Source: Bradyrhizobium zhanjiangense
Lineage (GTDB): Bacteria; Pseudomonadota; Alphaproteobacteria; Rhizobiales; Xanthobacteraceae
Assembly (NCBI RefSeq): GCF_004114935.1
Contig: NZ_CP022221.1
Coordinates: forward strand, 6,903,001-6,967,000
DNA: 64,000 nucleotides
Direction of reading: 5' to 3'
The notes below the pieces were generated by a model. The model was not told where the DNA came from and ran no database searches. It was given only the letters and a program-made list of their open reading frames with translations. Every line of letters begins with the position of its first letter. Position 1 is the stretch's first letter. Shown here piece after piece: positions 45,241 through 52,672 of this stretch. The position numbers were made by a program, and so were the translations under genes.

Positions 45241-46215
45241 CTACTCCGCCTTGATGTTCGCGGCCGCCACGACCTCGGCAAGCTCCTTCGTCTCCTTCGC
45301 GATCTTGGCGGCATACTCAGTCGGGCTGAGCACGCTGACCACGCCCTGCGAGCCGAGCTTCTCTTCAACCGCCGGATCCTTGGCAGCGGTGACGATCTCC
45401 CGGTGCAGCGTCTCCAGGATCGGCGCCGGCGTTGCCTTCGGCATGAAGAAGCCGACCCAGAACGAGATGTCGAAGCCGGGATAGCCGGCTTCCGCGACGG
45501 TGGGCACATCGGGCAGCGCCGGCAACCGCTCGGCTGAGGATACCGCGAGCGCGCGCAGCTTGCCGGCCTTGATCAGCGGCACGGCGGAAAGCGGATCGAA
45601 CACCGCCAGCACCTCTTGCGCGAGCAGGCCGACCTCGGACGCCGATCCGCCGCGATAAGGCACGTGGATCATCTTGATGCCAGCCTTCTGGCTGAGCAGC
45701 TCCATGGCGAGATGGGCGAGATTGCCGTTGCCGCCCGAACCGTAAGCGAGCGCGCCGGGGGCGGCCTTCGCGGCGGCGACGAGATCGGCGACGGTCTTGA
45801 TGCCGGCGGTCTTGGGATTCTCCGGATTGACCACGAGCACCAGCGGCGCCGAGACTACGGTCGTGAGCGGCGCGAAATCCTTCTCCGGATCGTAGCGGAT
45901 ATCTTTGAACAGCGTCTTGTTGAGCGTGATGGTGGACGAGTTGCAGGCGAGAATGGTGTAGCCGTCGCCTTCCGCACGCGCGACGCCTTCGGCGGCGATC
46001 ATGCCGTTGGCACCGGCGCGGTTCTCGACCACGAAGGGCTGCCCGAGCTTGTTGCTTAAGCGATCGCCGATGATGCGCGCGACGACGTCGACCGGGCCGC
46101 CGGCGCTGAAGCCGACCATGATCTTGACCGGGCGCGCCGGATATTTCTGCGCGAGCGCCTGTGTCGTGACGCACAATCCGGCGACAATCGCCAACAGGCG
46201 AAGCGTTCGTTGCAT
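45241..46215 (-). CDS. Bug-family (TctC-like) tripartite tricarboxylate transporter binding protein
   Basis: Periplasmic binding protein (324 residues). Signal peptide RLLAIVAGLCVTTQALA; then YPARPVKIMVGFSAGGPVDV, LGQPFVVENRAGANGMIAAE, ILACNSSTITLNK, YGSGGNGNLAHLAMELL and VPYRGGSASEVGLLAQEV, the classic Bug signature. Such proteins trap carboxylates in a tight pocket. No TctA or TctB permease gene is adjacent, a common situation for Bug proteins. The start at 46215 is preceded by GGGAGGGAACGA. It may be a sensor or share a distant permease. Confidence 0.9.
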   Translation of the reverse strand: MQRTLRLLAIVAGLCVTTQALAQKYPARPVKIMVGFSAGGPVDVVARIIGDRLSNKLGQPFVVENRAGANGMIAAEGVARAEGDGYTILACNSSTITLNKTLFKDIRYDPEKDFAPLTTVVSAPLVLVVNPENPKTAGIKTVADLVAAAKAAPGALAYGSGGNGNLAHLAMELLSQKAGIKMIHVPYRGGSASEVGLLAQEVLAVFDPLSAVPLIKAGKLRALAVSSAERLPALPDVPTVAEAGYPGFDISFWVGFFMPKATPAPILETLHREIVTAAKDPAVEEKLGSQGVVSVLSPTEYAAKIAKETKELAEVVAAANIKAE

Positions 46216-46658
46216 TCGTTCCCTCCCCAGACCTCATCGCGCCGCTTGTGCATGCTTGTTGGTGCGACGCATTCGAAGGTCGATGATGAGCGGCGGCGCC
46301 GGAATTCGCAATCGCGTTTGCGCGTCGGCATTCCGCCGCGCGGCACGAAAGAGCAGCTCCGCAACAAAAAATGCGAAAAACAACCCCATGCACAGTAGCC
46401 GACCGTTGTCGAAACAAGGACTTGGGCAGGACAAGGCGAATTTCTGGTATTACGAATTCGAATTGACACGTCGGGCAAAACACCGGCATAATGGCATGAT
46501 CGCAATAGCCGTGAGCGCCCAGGCCATTTCAGCCCTGCGCGGCTCGACCTGGTTGCACGTAAGCCCTTCATCGACATCTGAAAATCGCAATCACCGCGCG
46601 GCACGCGCGCGACCGGCTTCGCGCCGCAAGCGCTCGCGCCCGCAAAGGACCTTAGGAC
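46216..46658. other. Intergenic region with dispersed repeat
   Basis: 443 bases between divergent genes. The centre (46364-46497) is copy B of a dispersed repeat. A longer open frame on the minus strand runs through it (MPVFCPTCQF start) but it is made of the repeat and the Bug gene's other frame, so I do not call it. Promoters of both flanking genes should lie here; none is clear. Confidence 0.5.
46364..46497 (-). repeat. Dispersed repeat, copy B (possible RNA element)
   Basis: Reverse-strand copy of the element at 10940-11068. On the plus strand the shared blocks are AAAAAATGCGAAAAACAACC then CCATGCACAGTAG (46364-46398) and TTGACACGTCGGGCAAAACA then CCGGC (46463-46487). The sequence between the blocks is not shared. 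On the minus strand the element ends in a T-rich tract. Confidence 0.65.
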
Positions 46659-47270
46659 ATGACGTCAACTCCCCATCGCACCGGCCCGTTACCGATCGCG
46701 ACAACGGATCGGAGCGGACCGACGCCCCGGATCAAGCTCACCCGGCGGCGCCTGGAGATCCAACATCCCGACTCGCAAGCCGGCGAGCGGCTGCTGGCTG
46801 AGGCGCTCGGCGCCGTCGATCGCGACGCGCTGCACGGCATCCTCCAGCAATTGCTCAAGGCCAGCGTGATCGAGCAGAAGCCAAATGAGGCCAACCTCGC
46901 CTTCATGATCTCGATGATGAAGAGCATCGCACCCAGGGATTCGGTCGAGGCCATGCTGGTGGCGCAGATGGTGTCCGTCCACGTCGCGGCGATGCGCTCC
47001 GCCTGCCGCCTCGCCTTCACCGACCATCTGCAGCAGCAGGAAGGCGTCACCCGCGCATTGACCCGGCTGGCCCGCACTTTTGCAGCCCAGATCGAGGCCC
47101 TTAGCCGCCACCGCAGCAATGGCGAGCGCGCCATCACGGTGCAGAATGTGTCGGTGCAGGACGGCGGCAGCGCAATCGTGGGCAACGTCACGCAGCACGC
47201 GAACGTGATCGTGGCGGAGGCAAGCGCGACGGATAAGACTGCGAATGCAGAGAACGGCGCCAGCGCATGA
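46659..47270 (+). CDS. Hypothetical helical protein, first of a pair
   Basis: A 203-residue protein with no recognised domain. The centre is helical (LAEALGAVDRDALHGILQQL, SMMKSIAPRDSVEAMLVAQM, AAMRSACRLAFTDHLQQQEG), the tail is low-complexity (VQNVSVQDGGSAIVGNVTQH). It overlaps the following small gene by four bases (ATGA), so they are co-translated. Similar pairs occur in rhizobial genomes as far as I recall, sometimes near phage genes, but no phage genes are here. Function unknown. Confidence 0.7.
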   Translation: MTSTPHRTGPLPIATTDRSGPTPRIKLTRRRLEIQHPDSQAGERLLAEALGAVDRDALHGILQQLLKASVIEQKPNEANLAFMISMMKSIAPRDSVEAMLVAQMVSVHVAAMRSACRLAFTDHLQQQEGVTRALTRLARTFAAQIEALSRHRSNGERAITVQNVSVQDGGSAIVGNVTQHANVIVAEASATDKTANAENGASA

Positions 47271-47542
47271 GCCGCGATCACATCCGCAATACAGATGCCA
47301 TGCAGTCGAGCCCACGCTGCGGCGCACGGACACGCAGCGGTACCGTCTGCCGCGCGCCGGCGAGGCAAGGAAAGGCCCGTTGCCGCATGCACGGCGGCGC
47401 ACGGAGATCAGGCGCACCGAGGGGAAATCAGAATGCGCGGAAGCATGGCGCGTTCGCGCAAGACGGACTCGCGGAGCAGCGGGCGATCCGGGAGTTGCTG
47501 GGCGAGACAAGGAAGCTGCTGGCCGAGCTGAAGTCGGGCTAA
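47267..47542 (+). CDS. HGG-motif small basic protein
   Basis: A 91-residue arginine-rich protein with CGARTRSGTVCRAPARQGKA then RCRMHGG and SGAPRGNQNARKHG. The cysteine and histidine spacing (CGA..., VCR, RCRMH) suggests a small zinc site, and the motif HGGAxxSGAPxGNxNAxKHG is widespread in short rhizobial proteins of unknown function. It is translationally coupled to the 203-residue protein before it. An internal ATG at 47300 is an alternative start. Confidence 0.75.
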   Translation: MSRDHIRNTDAMQSSPRCGARTRSGTVCRAPARQGKARCRMHGGARRSGAPRGNQNARKHGAFAQDGLAEQRAIRELLGETRKLLAELKSG

Positions 47543-47701
47543 CCCACGGAGGGGCGGTAGCGATTCTCAGGAATTCGACAACTCAATGATCCATCAACGG
47601 TCCATATGTTCCCATACGGTCCGTCTGTGAGCCATTGCATCGCGGCGTCGGAACTTCCCGCACTGGCATCGCTTTGAATTCGACAAATGGAAGAATTCTC
47701 C

Positions 47702-49222
47702 ATGACCTCCGAAACGGAACTGAAATTCCGCATTGCGCCGCGAAACTTATCGTCAGTGTTGCGGAAGGGCCGTTTGAGCGGGCGGCGCGGCGATCAGTGC
47801 GAACAGTCGCTCGCGTCGACCTACTACGATACGACCAAGCATAAGCTCAAACGCCATGGCGTGACGTTGCGCGTCCGCAAGATCGAGGGCCGCTACGTGC
47901 AGACCGTGAAAGCCGGCGGCGCGGGCAGCGTGACGCGGGGCGAATGGGAGCACGAGGTTTCCGGTGCAAACCCCGACCTGAGCAAGACGAGGCATACGCC
48001 GCTCCAGGAGCTTGCGACCCGAAAGCTCCCTCGCAAGCTAAAGCCGGTCTTCCGGACCGACATTCATCGCATGGCGCAGGCGCGACGCGTCAGGAAGAGC
48101 CAGATTGAACTTGCGGTCGACCGCGGTCGCATCAGCGCCGGACGCCATTCGCGGCCGGTTGCCGAGCTGGAGCTGGAACTGAAGTCCGGCCATGTTGCAG
48201 ACCTGTTCCGCCTTGCCCGCGATGTCGAGCGCAGAACTGGGGCAGAGCTCGATCTGCGCTCGAAGGCCGAGCGAGGTTATCTGCTCGTCGCGGGCAGTGG
48301 CGGCGGCGCGCAGCGCGCCGAGCCGATCGCGCTGAAGGCTGGGCTGTCGCCGCGCGAGGCCTTCCGGATCATCGCGCATTCGACGCTGCGTCACGTCACG
48401 GCGAATGCCGATCCGGTGCGTGACATGGACGCCGAAGGAGTCCATCAGATGCGCGTCGGCCTGCGGCGCCTGCGGGCGGCTATCTCGCTGTTCGCCGATA
48501 TCTTGCCGCGCGCGAGCACTGCGCGGATCAAGGCCGAGCTGAAATGGCTCACGGGCGAACTGGCGCCTGCGCGTGAAATCGACGTGTTCCTGAACGAGAG
48601 CATCCGGCCGATCACCGAGCAGGACGTGCCGCGACGCGGCGCCCGCGCGATCCGCAAGAGGTTCTCCGGGCAACGACAGGCGGCATTCGAGCGCGCACGC
48701 GAGGCGGTGATGTCGGGGCGTTACCGCCGCCTGCTGATCGACGTGATCGAGTGGATCGAAGGCAGACGGCCTCACACCGATGACGATGGCGCGATCGCTG
48801 CCTACGCTGCGGAGATTCTCGATCGGCGGATCCGGAAGGCGCGCAAGCAGGGCAATCGACTGAACGATCTCGATCCGATGCAGCGTCACAAGCTGCGGAT
48901 CAAGATCAAGAAGATTCGTTACGCCGTGGATTTCTTCGAGAGCCTCTACAGCGATGGCGACCAGAACGAGCTCGCAGCCCTGTCCGACCGGCTGAAGCAG
49001 ATTCAATCCGCGCTGGGATCGCTGAACGACTTCATGGCGCATCGCGAGCTGGCGACGGAGGCCGCATTGACGGCGCCGCCTGCGCACCGCCGCGCCCAGG
49101 CTTTCGCAGCGGGCTTCATCGTCGGTGCGGAACGCAAGGCCGCGGACGGCCTGATGAAGGACGCAGCAAAGGAGCTGCATCGGTTGCGCCGGCTGCGCGC
49201 GGCGCCGAATGGACGAGCGTAG
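47702..49222 (+). CDS. CYTH and CHAD domain protein (inorganic triphosphatase-like)
   Basis: A 506-residue cytoplasmic protein. The N-terminal CYTH domain (residues 1-205) has the ExExK metal/phosphate motif (E4, E6, K8 in ETELKFRI), YYDTTKHKLKRHGVTLRVRK and VAELELELKSG; such domains hydrolyse tripolyphosphate. The C-terminal CHAD domain (about 220-490) is helical with conserved basic and histidine residues (VHQMRVGLRRLRAAISLF, MQRHKLRIKIKKIRYAVDFF) that bind polyphosphate. This pairing is like E. coli YgiF. The ATG at 47702 follows GGAAGA; an ATG five codons upstream is possible. The avidin-like gene follows after 10 bases. Confidence 0.92.
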   Translation: MTSETELKFRIAPRNLSSVLRKGRLSGRRGDQCEQSLASTYYDTTKHKLKRHGVTLRVRKIEGRYVQTVKAGGAGSVTRGEWEHEVSGANPDLSKTRHTPLQELATRKLPRKLKPVFRTDIHRMAQARRVRKSQIELAVDRGRISAGRHSRPVAELELELKSGHVADLFRLARDVERRTGAELDLRSKAERGYLLVAGSGGGAQRAEPIALKAGLSPREAFRIIAHSTLRHVTANADPVRDMDAEGVHQMRVGLRRLRAAISLFADILPRASTARIKAELKWLTGELAPAREIDVFLNESIRPITEQDVPRRGARAIRKRFSGQRQAAFERAREAVMSGRYRRLLIDVIEWIEGRRPHTDDDGAIAAYAAEILDRRIRKARKQGNRLNDLDPMQRHKLRIKIKKIRYAVDFFESLYSDGDQNELAALSDRLKQIQSALGSLNDFMAHRELATEAALTAPPAHRRAQAFAAGFIVGAERKAADGLMKDAAKELHRLRRLRAAPNGRA

Positions 49223-49232
49223 GAGAACCGAC

Positions 49233-49625
49233 ATGGGATCCGATGTGGCTTGGGTCGGCAATTGGCGAAATCAATTCGGCTCCATCTTGCGCATCACTGA
49301 CGATGCGAACGGCCGCATAGCGGGGAATTTCGAGACCGCGCTCGAAGACAGCGGCTTTTACGGGCAAGCGGTGCCGGTCACCGGGTTTCACAGGGGCAAT
49401 TGCATCGCCTTTGTCGCGGTGGGCTCGTCTGCGACGGGCGACCGGGCCGTCTCCTATACCGGACTGCTGCGTCACGGAAAGATGGAGACCGCCTGGTTCG
49501 TGGTCGCAGACCAGGCGCTGAGCGCGTCCAGGGAGGGCGAGCCGGCGAAGCTGAAACCGGTGAATTGGTGGCGCGCCGTGACCACGAACGTCGATACGTT
49601 CGAACGGAGCTACGGCCCATCATAA
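49233..49625 (+). CDS. Divergent avidin/streptavidin-family protein lacking a signal peptide
   Basis: A 130-residue single-domain protein of the avidin fold. The first strand WVGNWRNQFGSILRI matches streptavidin WYNQLGS, keeping the biotin-binding Asn and Ser (N13, S17). Trp88 (ETAWFVV), Trp112 (NWWRAV) and Asp121 (NVDTF) match streptavidin W108, W120 and D128. Other pocket residues differ: F33 for Y43, T35 for S45, Y75 for W92, and no tryptophan at the W79 position. Known avidins, including the bradavidins, are secreted; this one begins MGSDVAWVGNW with no signal peptide. AGGAG precedes the ATG at 49233. It is probably co-transcribed with the CYTH-CHAD gene. Confidence 0.8.
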   Translation: MGSDVAWVGNWRNQFGSILRITDDANGRIAGNFETALEDSGFYGQAVPVTGFHRGNCIAFVAVGSSATGDRAVSYTGLLRHGKMETAWFVVADQALSASREGEPAKLKPVNWWRAVTTNVDTFERSYGPS

Positions 49626-49705
49626 ATCGTGTCCGCTTCGCTCTGCTTACGGCGCACAGCGGACTTTCTCGTGAATTCCAACCGCGTTGCGCGAAAACTC
49701 CCCGC

Positions 49706-51613
49706 CTACTGTCCGTCCACGGTGAAGGCGAGCAGCACGTTTCCGGGCGCCGTACCATAATTGGTGTAGCCCGAGTTGACGTAGAGGATGCCCCCGGCGA
49801 TCACCGGTCCCGGTCCATCGAGCGAGCCGCCATGCGCCGACACGCCGTTTACGGTCGCATAGTCCCGCATGGTGTCGACGTCCCAGATGATCTCGCCGCT
49901 CTTGGCGGCATAGGCCCGCAGGTGGCCGTCCAGTCCGCCGGAGAACACAACACCAGGAATGGCGGTTACCGCAGCCGACTGCGCAGGGCTGCATCCCGGC
50001 CGATCTCCGCAGCCCGGATGTGCCGTGTGCCAGACGATCTCGCCCGTCGCCTGGTTCATCGCATACAGCCCGCCGCCCTGACTTGGATCGAGCTTCATGG
50101 GTAGCCCGAAGACCGATTTCTGCGCGCCGGCGGCGGCCGGCGGTACGGCCTTCATGCCGACATCCGACACCGCGACATAGACGTTCGCATCATCCGCAGC
50201 CGAGCCCCATTGCACGCCGCCGAGCGTGCTGCCGAGCCCCACCCGGCGCTGCCAGATGATGGCTCCATCGCGGTCCGGATCGAGCGCGTACACCATGCCG
50301 GATTTCTGGCCGGCAATGAGCGCACGACGTCCGTCAGGTAGATCGACCAGCATCGGAGAGGAGCCGAAATCGAAATCGGGACCCTTGGTGCCGGGGCAGT
50401 TAGCGCGATACTGGCTGCTGCACGCGACGTTGTAGGCATCACCCTCGGTCAGCTGCCGCGACCAGGCGAGCCGTCCGGTGCCCAGATCGAAGGCCACAAA
50501 CGCGTCGGAGGTCGTGGAAGCCGGGTCCAGATAACTGTCGCCCGTCGTCGCGTAGATCCGACTTGTCTTGAGGTCGACGGTCGGCGACGACCAGATGGCG
50601 CCGCCAGAGGGTCCGAAGAGTTGGACGCCGATCTCGTTGAGGCGGATTGGCTGGGCCGGCGGGCTGACATAGCCGCGCCACAGCACCTCGCCGGTCCTGG
50701 CGTCGAGCGCGGCGATCAGACCGCGGAAGGTGCAGCAAGAATAGCGTGGGTCGATCGCCAATACCTCTTCGACGGAGGAGACTGGCACATAAAGCACATT
50801 ATTGACCAATGTCGGCGCGCCCGTGATCACGGCCCCCGCATGCGCATCGATACGTCGCCTCCACAGCAGCTTTCCGCTCTCGGCATCGAGCGCATAAGTC
50901 TCACCGCGTTGATCGCCGAAATAGGCGGTCGTGCCCCGCTCATCCTCGCCGATGGTGATCGCGGTGCGTACGCCGAAGCCGGCGTCGAACACCCAGCGCT
51001 GGCAGCCAAGTCTGGCATCCAGCGCATAGACCTTGCCGCCCGCACTGCCCACGAAGACCCGGCCGCCCCAAACCGTCGGCTGCGCGTAGGCTCTGGTATC
51101 GCCGGGAAAGCCGAACGCCCATTTGAGCTTCAGGCGCGGAACATCGTCCGGCGAAAGCTGGGCCATGGCAGCGGGTTGAAACCGGTGTTGAGCGATGTCG
51201 ACGCCCCAGCCGTTCCAGCGCGGCAACGAAGCGTCCGCCAGCGCGGGGCCCCGCTCACCGCACGTGGAATCCGGCAGTGGTTGCTGCTGCTCCGGCGCTG
51301 TCCCGACGAGATAGCGAACGATGGCCTGAATTTCGCGTTGGCTCAGGTCGCGCCCCTGCTGGCTCATCATGCCGAACATCAAGGCAAAGCTCATCCGCTC
51401 AGGCCTGAATTGCCGCAGCGCGTTGGCGTCAGGCGCGCGTGCCACGCCACCCTCGTGGCACGATGCGCAGCGCGTGCGGTAGAGCGCCTCGCCACGCGAG
51501 TTTAGCGCCTCCTCCGCATGATCCGGAAGCACGCCAGTGAGCAATATGCCCACTCCAAGCAGGAGGCGTGCGGAGAGCGTGCATCCAGAGCGGCGCCTGG
51601 CCGTACCCGTCAT
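49706..51613 (-). CDS. Cytochrome c-PQQ propeller dehydrogenase (polyvinyl-alcohol dehydrogenase-like)
   Basis: A 635-residue exported quinohaemoprotein. After the signal peptide (LSARLLLGVGILLTG) comes a cytochrome c domain with heme site CASCH and a methionine-containing MFGMMSQQG, then an eight-bladed PQQ propeller with repeated VYALDAxxG-type blade ends (GKVYALDARLG, YALDAESGKLLWRR, YAMNQATGEIVW). A vicinal cysteine pair (YSCCTFRG) resembles the redox disulfide of PQQ alcohol dehydrogenases. The N-terminal cytochrome followed by the propeller is the order of polyvinyl-alcohol dehydrogenase (cytochrome), but the true substrate is unknown. The ATG follows GGGAGG. Confidence 0.87.
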   Translation of the reverse strand: MTGTARRRSGCTLSARLLLGVGILLTGVLPDHAEEALNSRGEALYRTRCASCHEGGVARAPDANALRQFRPERMSFALMFGMMSQQGRDLSQREIQAIVRYLVGTAPEQQQPLPDSTCGERGPALADASLPRWNGWGVDIAQHRFQPAAMAQLSPDDVPRLKLKWAFGFPGDTRAYAQPTVWGGRVFVGSAGGKVYALDARLGCQRWVFDAGFGVRTAITIGEDERGTTAYFGDQRGETYALDAESGKLLWRRRIDAHAGAVITGAPTLVNNVLYVPVSSVEEVLAIDPRYSCCTFRGLIAALDARTGEVLWRGYVSPPAQPIRLNEIGVQLFGPSGGAIWSSPTVDLKTSRIYATTGDSYLDPASTTSDAFVAFDLGTGRLAWSRQLTEGDAYNVACSSQYRANCPGTKGPDFDFGSSPMLVDLPDGRRALIAGQKSGMVYALDPDRDGAIIWQRRVGLGSTLGGVQWGSAADDANVYVAVSDVGMKAVPPAAAGAQKSVFGLPMKLDPSQGGGLYAMNQATGEIVWHTAHPGCGDRPGCSPAQSAAVTAIPGVVFSGGLDGHLRAYAAKSGEIIWDVDTMRDYATVNGVSAHGGSLDGPGPVIAGGILYVNSGYTNYGTAPGNVLLAFTVDGQ

Positions 51614-51936
51614 TCTCGCCTCCCTCGCATAATTGAAGCGTGCTTCGGCAACAGAAGATCAGCGCGCGGTCGTCAACGCGTACCACGAATGAACAACCGA
51701 AGCGAGCTTGAGCGATCCAGGATTACCGGAGGCGGTCATCTCCCGATACGGTCCTGTGACGGGCCGCCCGCGCCGCGGCTTATCCGCTTGCCGCGGCGTC
51801 TGCCTCGTAGGCGCTTCGGGAAGTACCCGAAACGGCGGTTCTCGGGCGCAAACGGGACGTTGGCAGGAAGGGTGAGGGTCCGCAGAGAGCCAATTTCGGC
51901 GGATTCATCGGGACTTTAGGCGGATTGATGTCCGCG
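51614..51936. other. Intergenic region with two inverted repeats
   Basis: No gene is supported in these 323 bases. Two dyads stand out: CGCCGCGGC / GCCGCGGCG (51771-51779 and 51790-51798, loop of 10) and TTCGGG-AAGTA-CCCGAA (51815-51831). The second has the size of a regulator site, upstream of the dehydrogenase gene; the first may be a transcription end for the small gene at 51937. Confidence 0.45.
51815..51831. promoter_or_regulatory. Dyad TTCGGG-N5-CCCGAA, possible operator
   Basis: A perfect 6-bp inverted repeat with a 5-base spacer (AAGTA), about 200 bases upstream of the PQQ dehydrogenase start and downstream of a small gene. Size and symmetry fit a dimeric repressor site. No regulator gene is adjacent and only one copy was noticed, so this is tentative. 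Confidence 0.3.
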
Positions 51937-52125
51937 CTAGCGCGGCGTGATCTCATTGACGGCAGCAATCTGCAGCCCAGCCTCGTTCAGCGCTTCAGTG
52001 ATCTGCTTGGCCAGCAGCTTGGCTTCTTCGGTTCCGATTTGGACGTCAGGATGTCCCTTGAAGAACGCGCAAACCGTCGTGGCGATGATGGTATTCACCT
52101 GGTGCGGATCATCCATTTTCTGCAC
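51937..52125 (-). CDS. Small hypothetical protein
   Basis: A 62-residue soluble protein (GTG start at 52125; internal ATG at 52116 gives 59 residues). The sequence MDDPHQVNTIIATTVCAFFK then GHPDVQIGTEEAKLLAKQIT and EALNEAGLQIAAV is well behaved, with helix-forming heptads and codon use like its neighbours. No recognised family. It belongs to a run of small minus-strand genes (51937, 52163, 52292) upstream of the PQQ dehydrogenase. Confidence 0.55.
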   Translation of the reverse strand: MQKMDDPHQVNTIIATTVCAFFKGHPDVQIGTEEAKLLAKQITEALNEAGLQIAAVNEITPR

Positions 52126-52162
52126 GCGAAATTGCGAATGACGTCACCGGATCGCCGGTGCG

Positions 52163-52258
52163 TCAGCCTGCAGGACCGAGACGGTCATCGCAAGCCAAAG
52201 ACGAAAGAATGGCCGCGATCACAACGACAAGCCCTATGAGGTAAATCAGGCCGTTCAT
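52163..52258 (-). CDS. Tiny single-helix membrane protein (31 residues)
   Basis: Starts MNGLIYLIGLVVVIAAILSS and ends LACDDRLGPAG. It is one hydrophobic helix with a short polar tail. A strong ribosome site GAGGAGA lies seven bases before the ATG. Short proteins beginning MNxLIYLIGLVVV are frequent in Bradyrhizobium-like genomes, as I recall, and are usually overlooked because of their length. Function unknown; small membrane proteins often modulate a larger partner. Confidence 0.65.
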   Translation of the reverse strand: MNGLIYLIGLVVVIAAILSSLACDDRLGPAG

Positions 52259-52291
52259 CGCAATTCTCCTCTTCGACTTGATGACTTGAAT

Positions 52292-52516
52292 TTATTCGAG
52301 GGTCGTGGGCGTATCCTTGGCATTACACTGCTGAACGGTCAGCTTCTCGATCTCCACTTCCTTCTCTATGGCCGTTAGAGAGTTGCCGATCTTGTCGACG
52401 ATCCTGACCAGATCGGTATTGGAGATGCGAAGCCGCCTGCGTACGGACTTGACCTGCACTGCGTTCGTAAGATCGAGCGTTGTGCGAATGGGCCGTGGCG
52501 GTCTTGAGGACAGCAT
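52292..52516 (-). CDS. DUF3606-like small protein
   Basis: A 74-residue protein (MLSSRPPRPIRTTLDLTNAV, then QVKSVRRRLRISNTDLVRIV and DKIGNSLTAIEKEVEIEK). The pattern of a basic stretch followed by a helix-turn-helix-like VRRRLRISNTDLVRIVDKIG is that of DUF3606, small proteins of unknown function common in rhizobia. AGGAGA precedes the ATG at 52516. A longer frame upstream has no ribosome site. Confidence 0.65.
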   Translation of the reverse strand: MLSSRPPRPIRTTLDLTNAVQVKSVRRRLRISNTDLVRIVDKIGNSLTAIEKEVEIEKLTVQQCNAKDTPTTLE

Positions 52517-52672
52517 GAGTAGATCTCCTGACCGAGGTAAGAGCGACGATGTCTTTTTTGTTCCTATCGTCCGCCGACCGAAGGTCCCGAACGGCGATGA
52601 GTACGGCGAGGCGGCGATGGCAGCCGTCGCGGGCACCGCGGAGCCAGCTACGACAGGTTGAGATGGCCGACC

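Noticed and set aside
45365..46489. Minus-strand frame starting MPVFCPTCQF
   Set aside because: Its beginning is the dispersed repeat and the rest overlaps the Bug-protein gene in another frame.
52540..52600. EcfG-type stress promoter upstream of the DUF3606-like gene
   Set aside because: A GGAAC is present on the minus strand, but no CGTT-like box lies at the required 16-17 base spacing.
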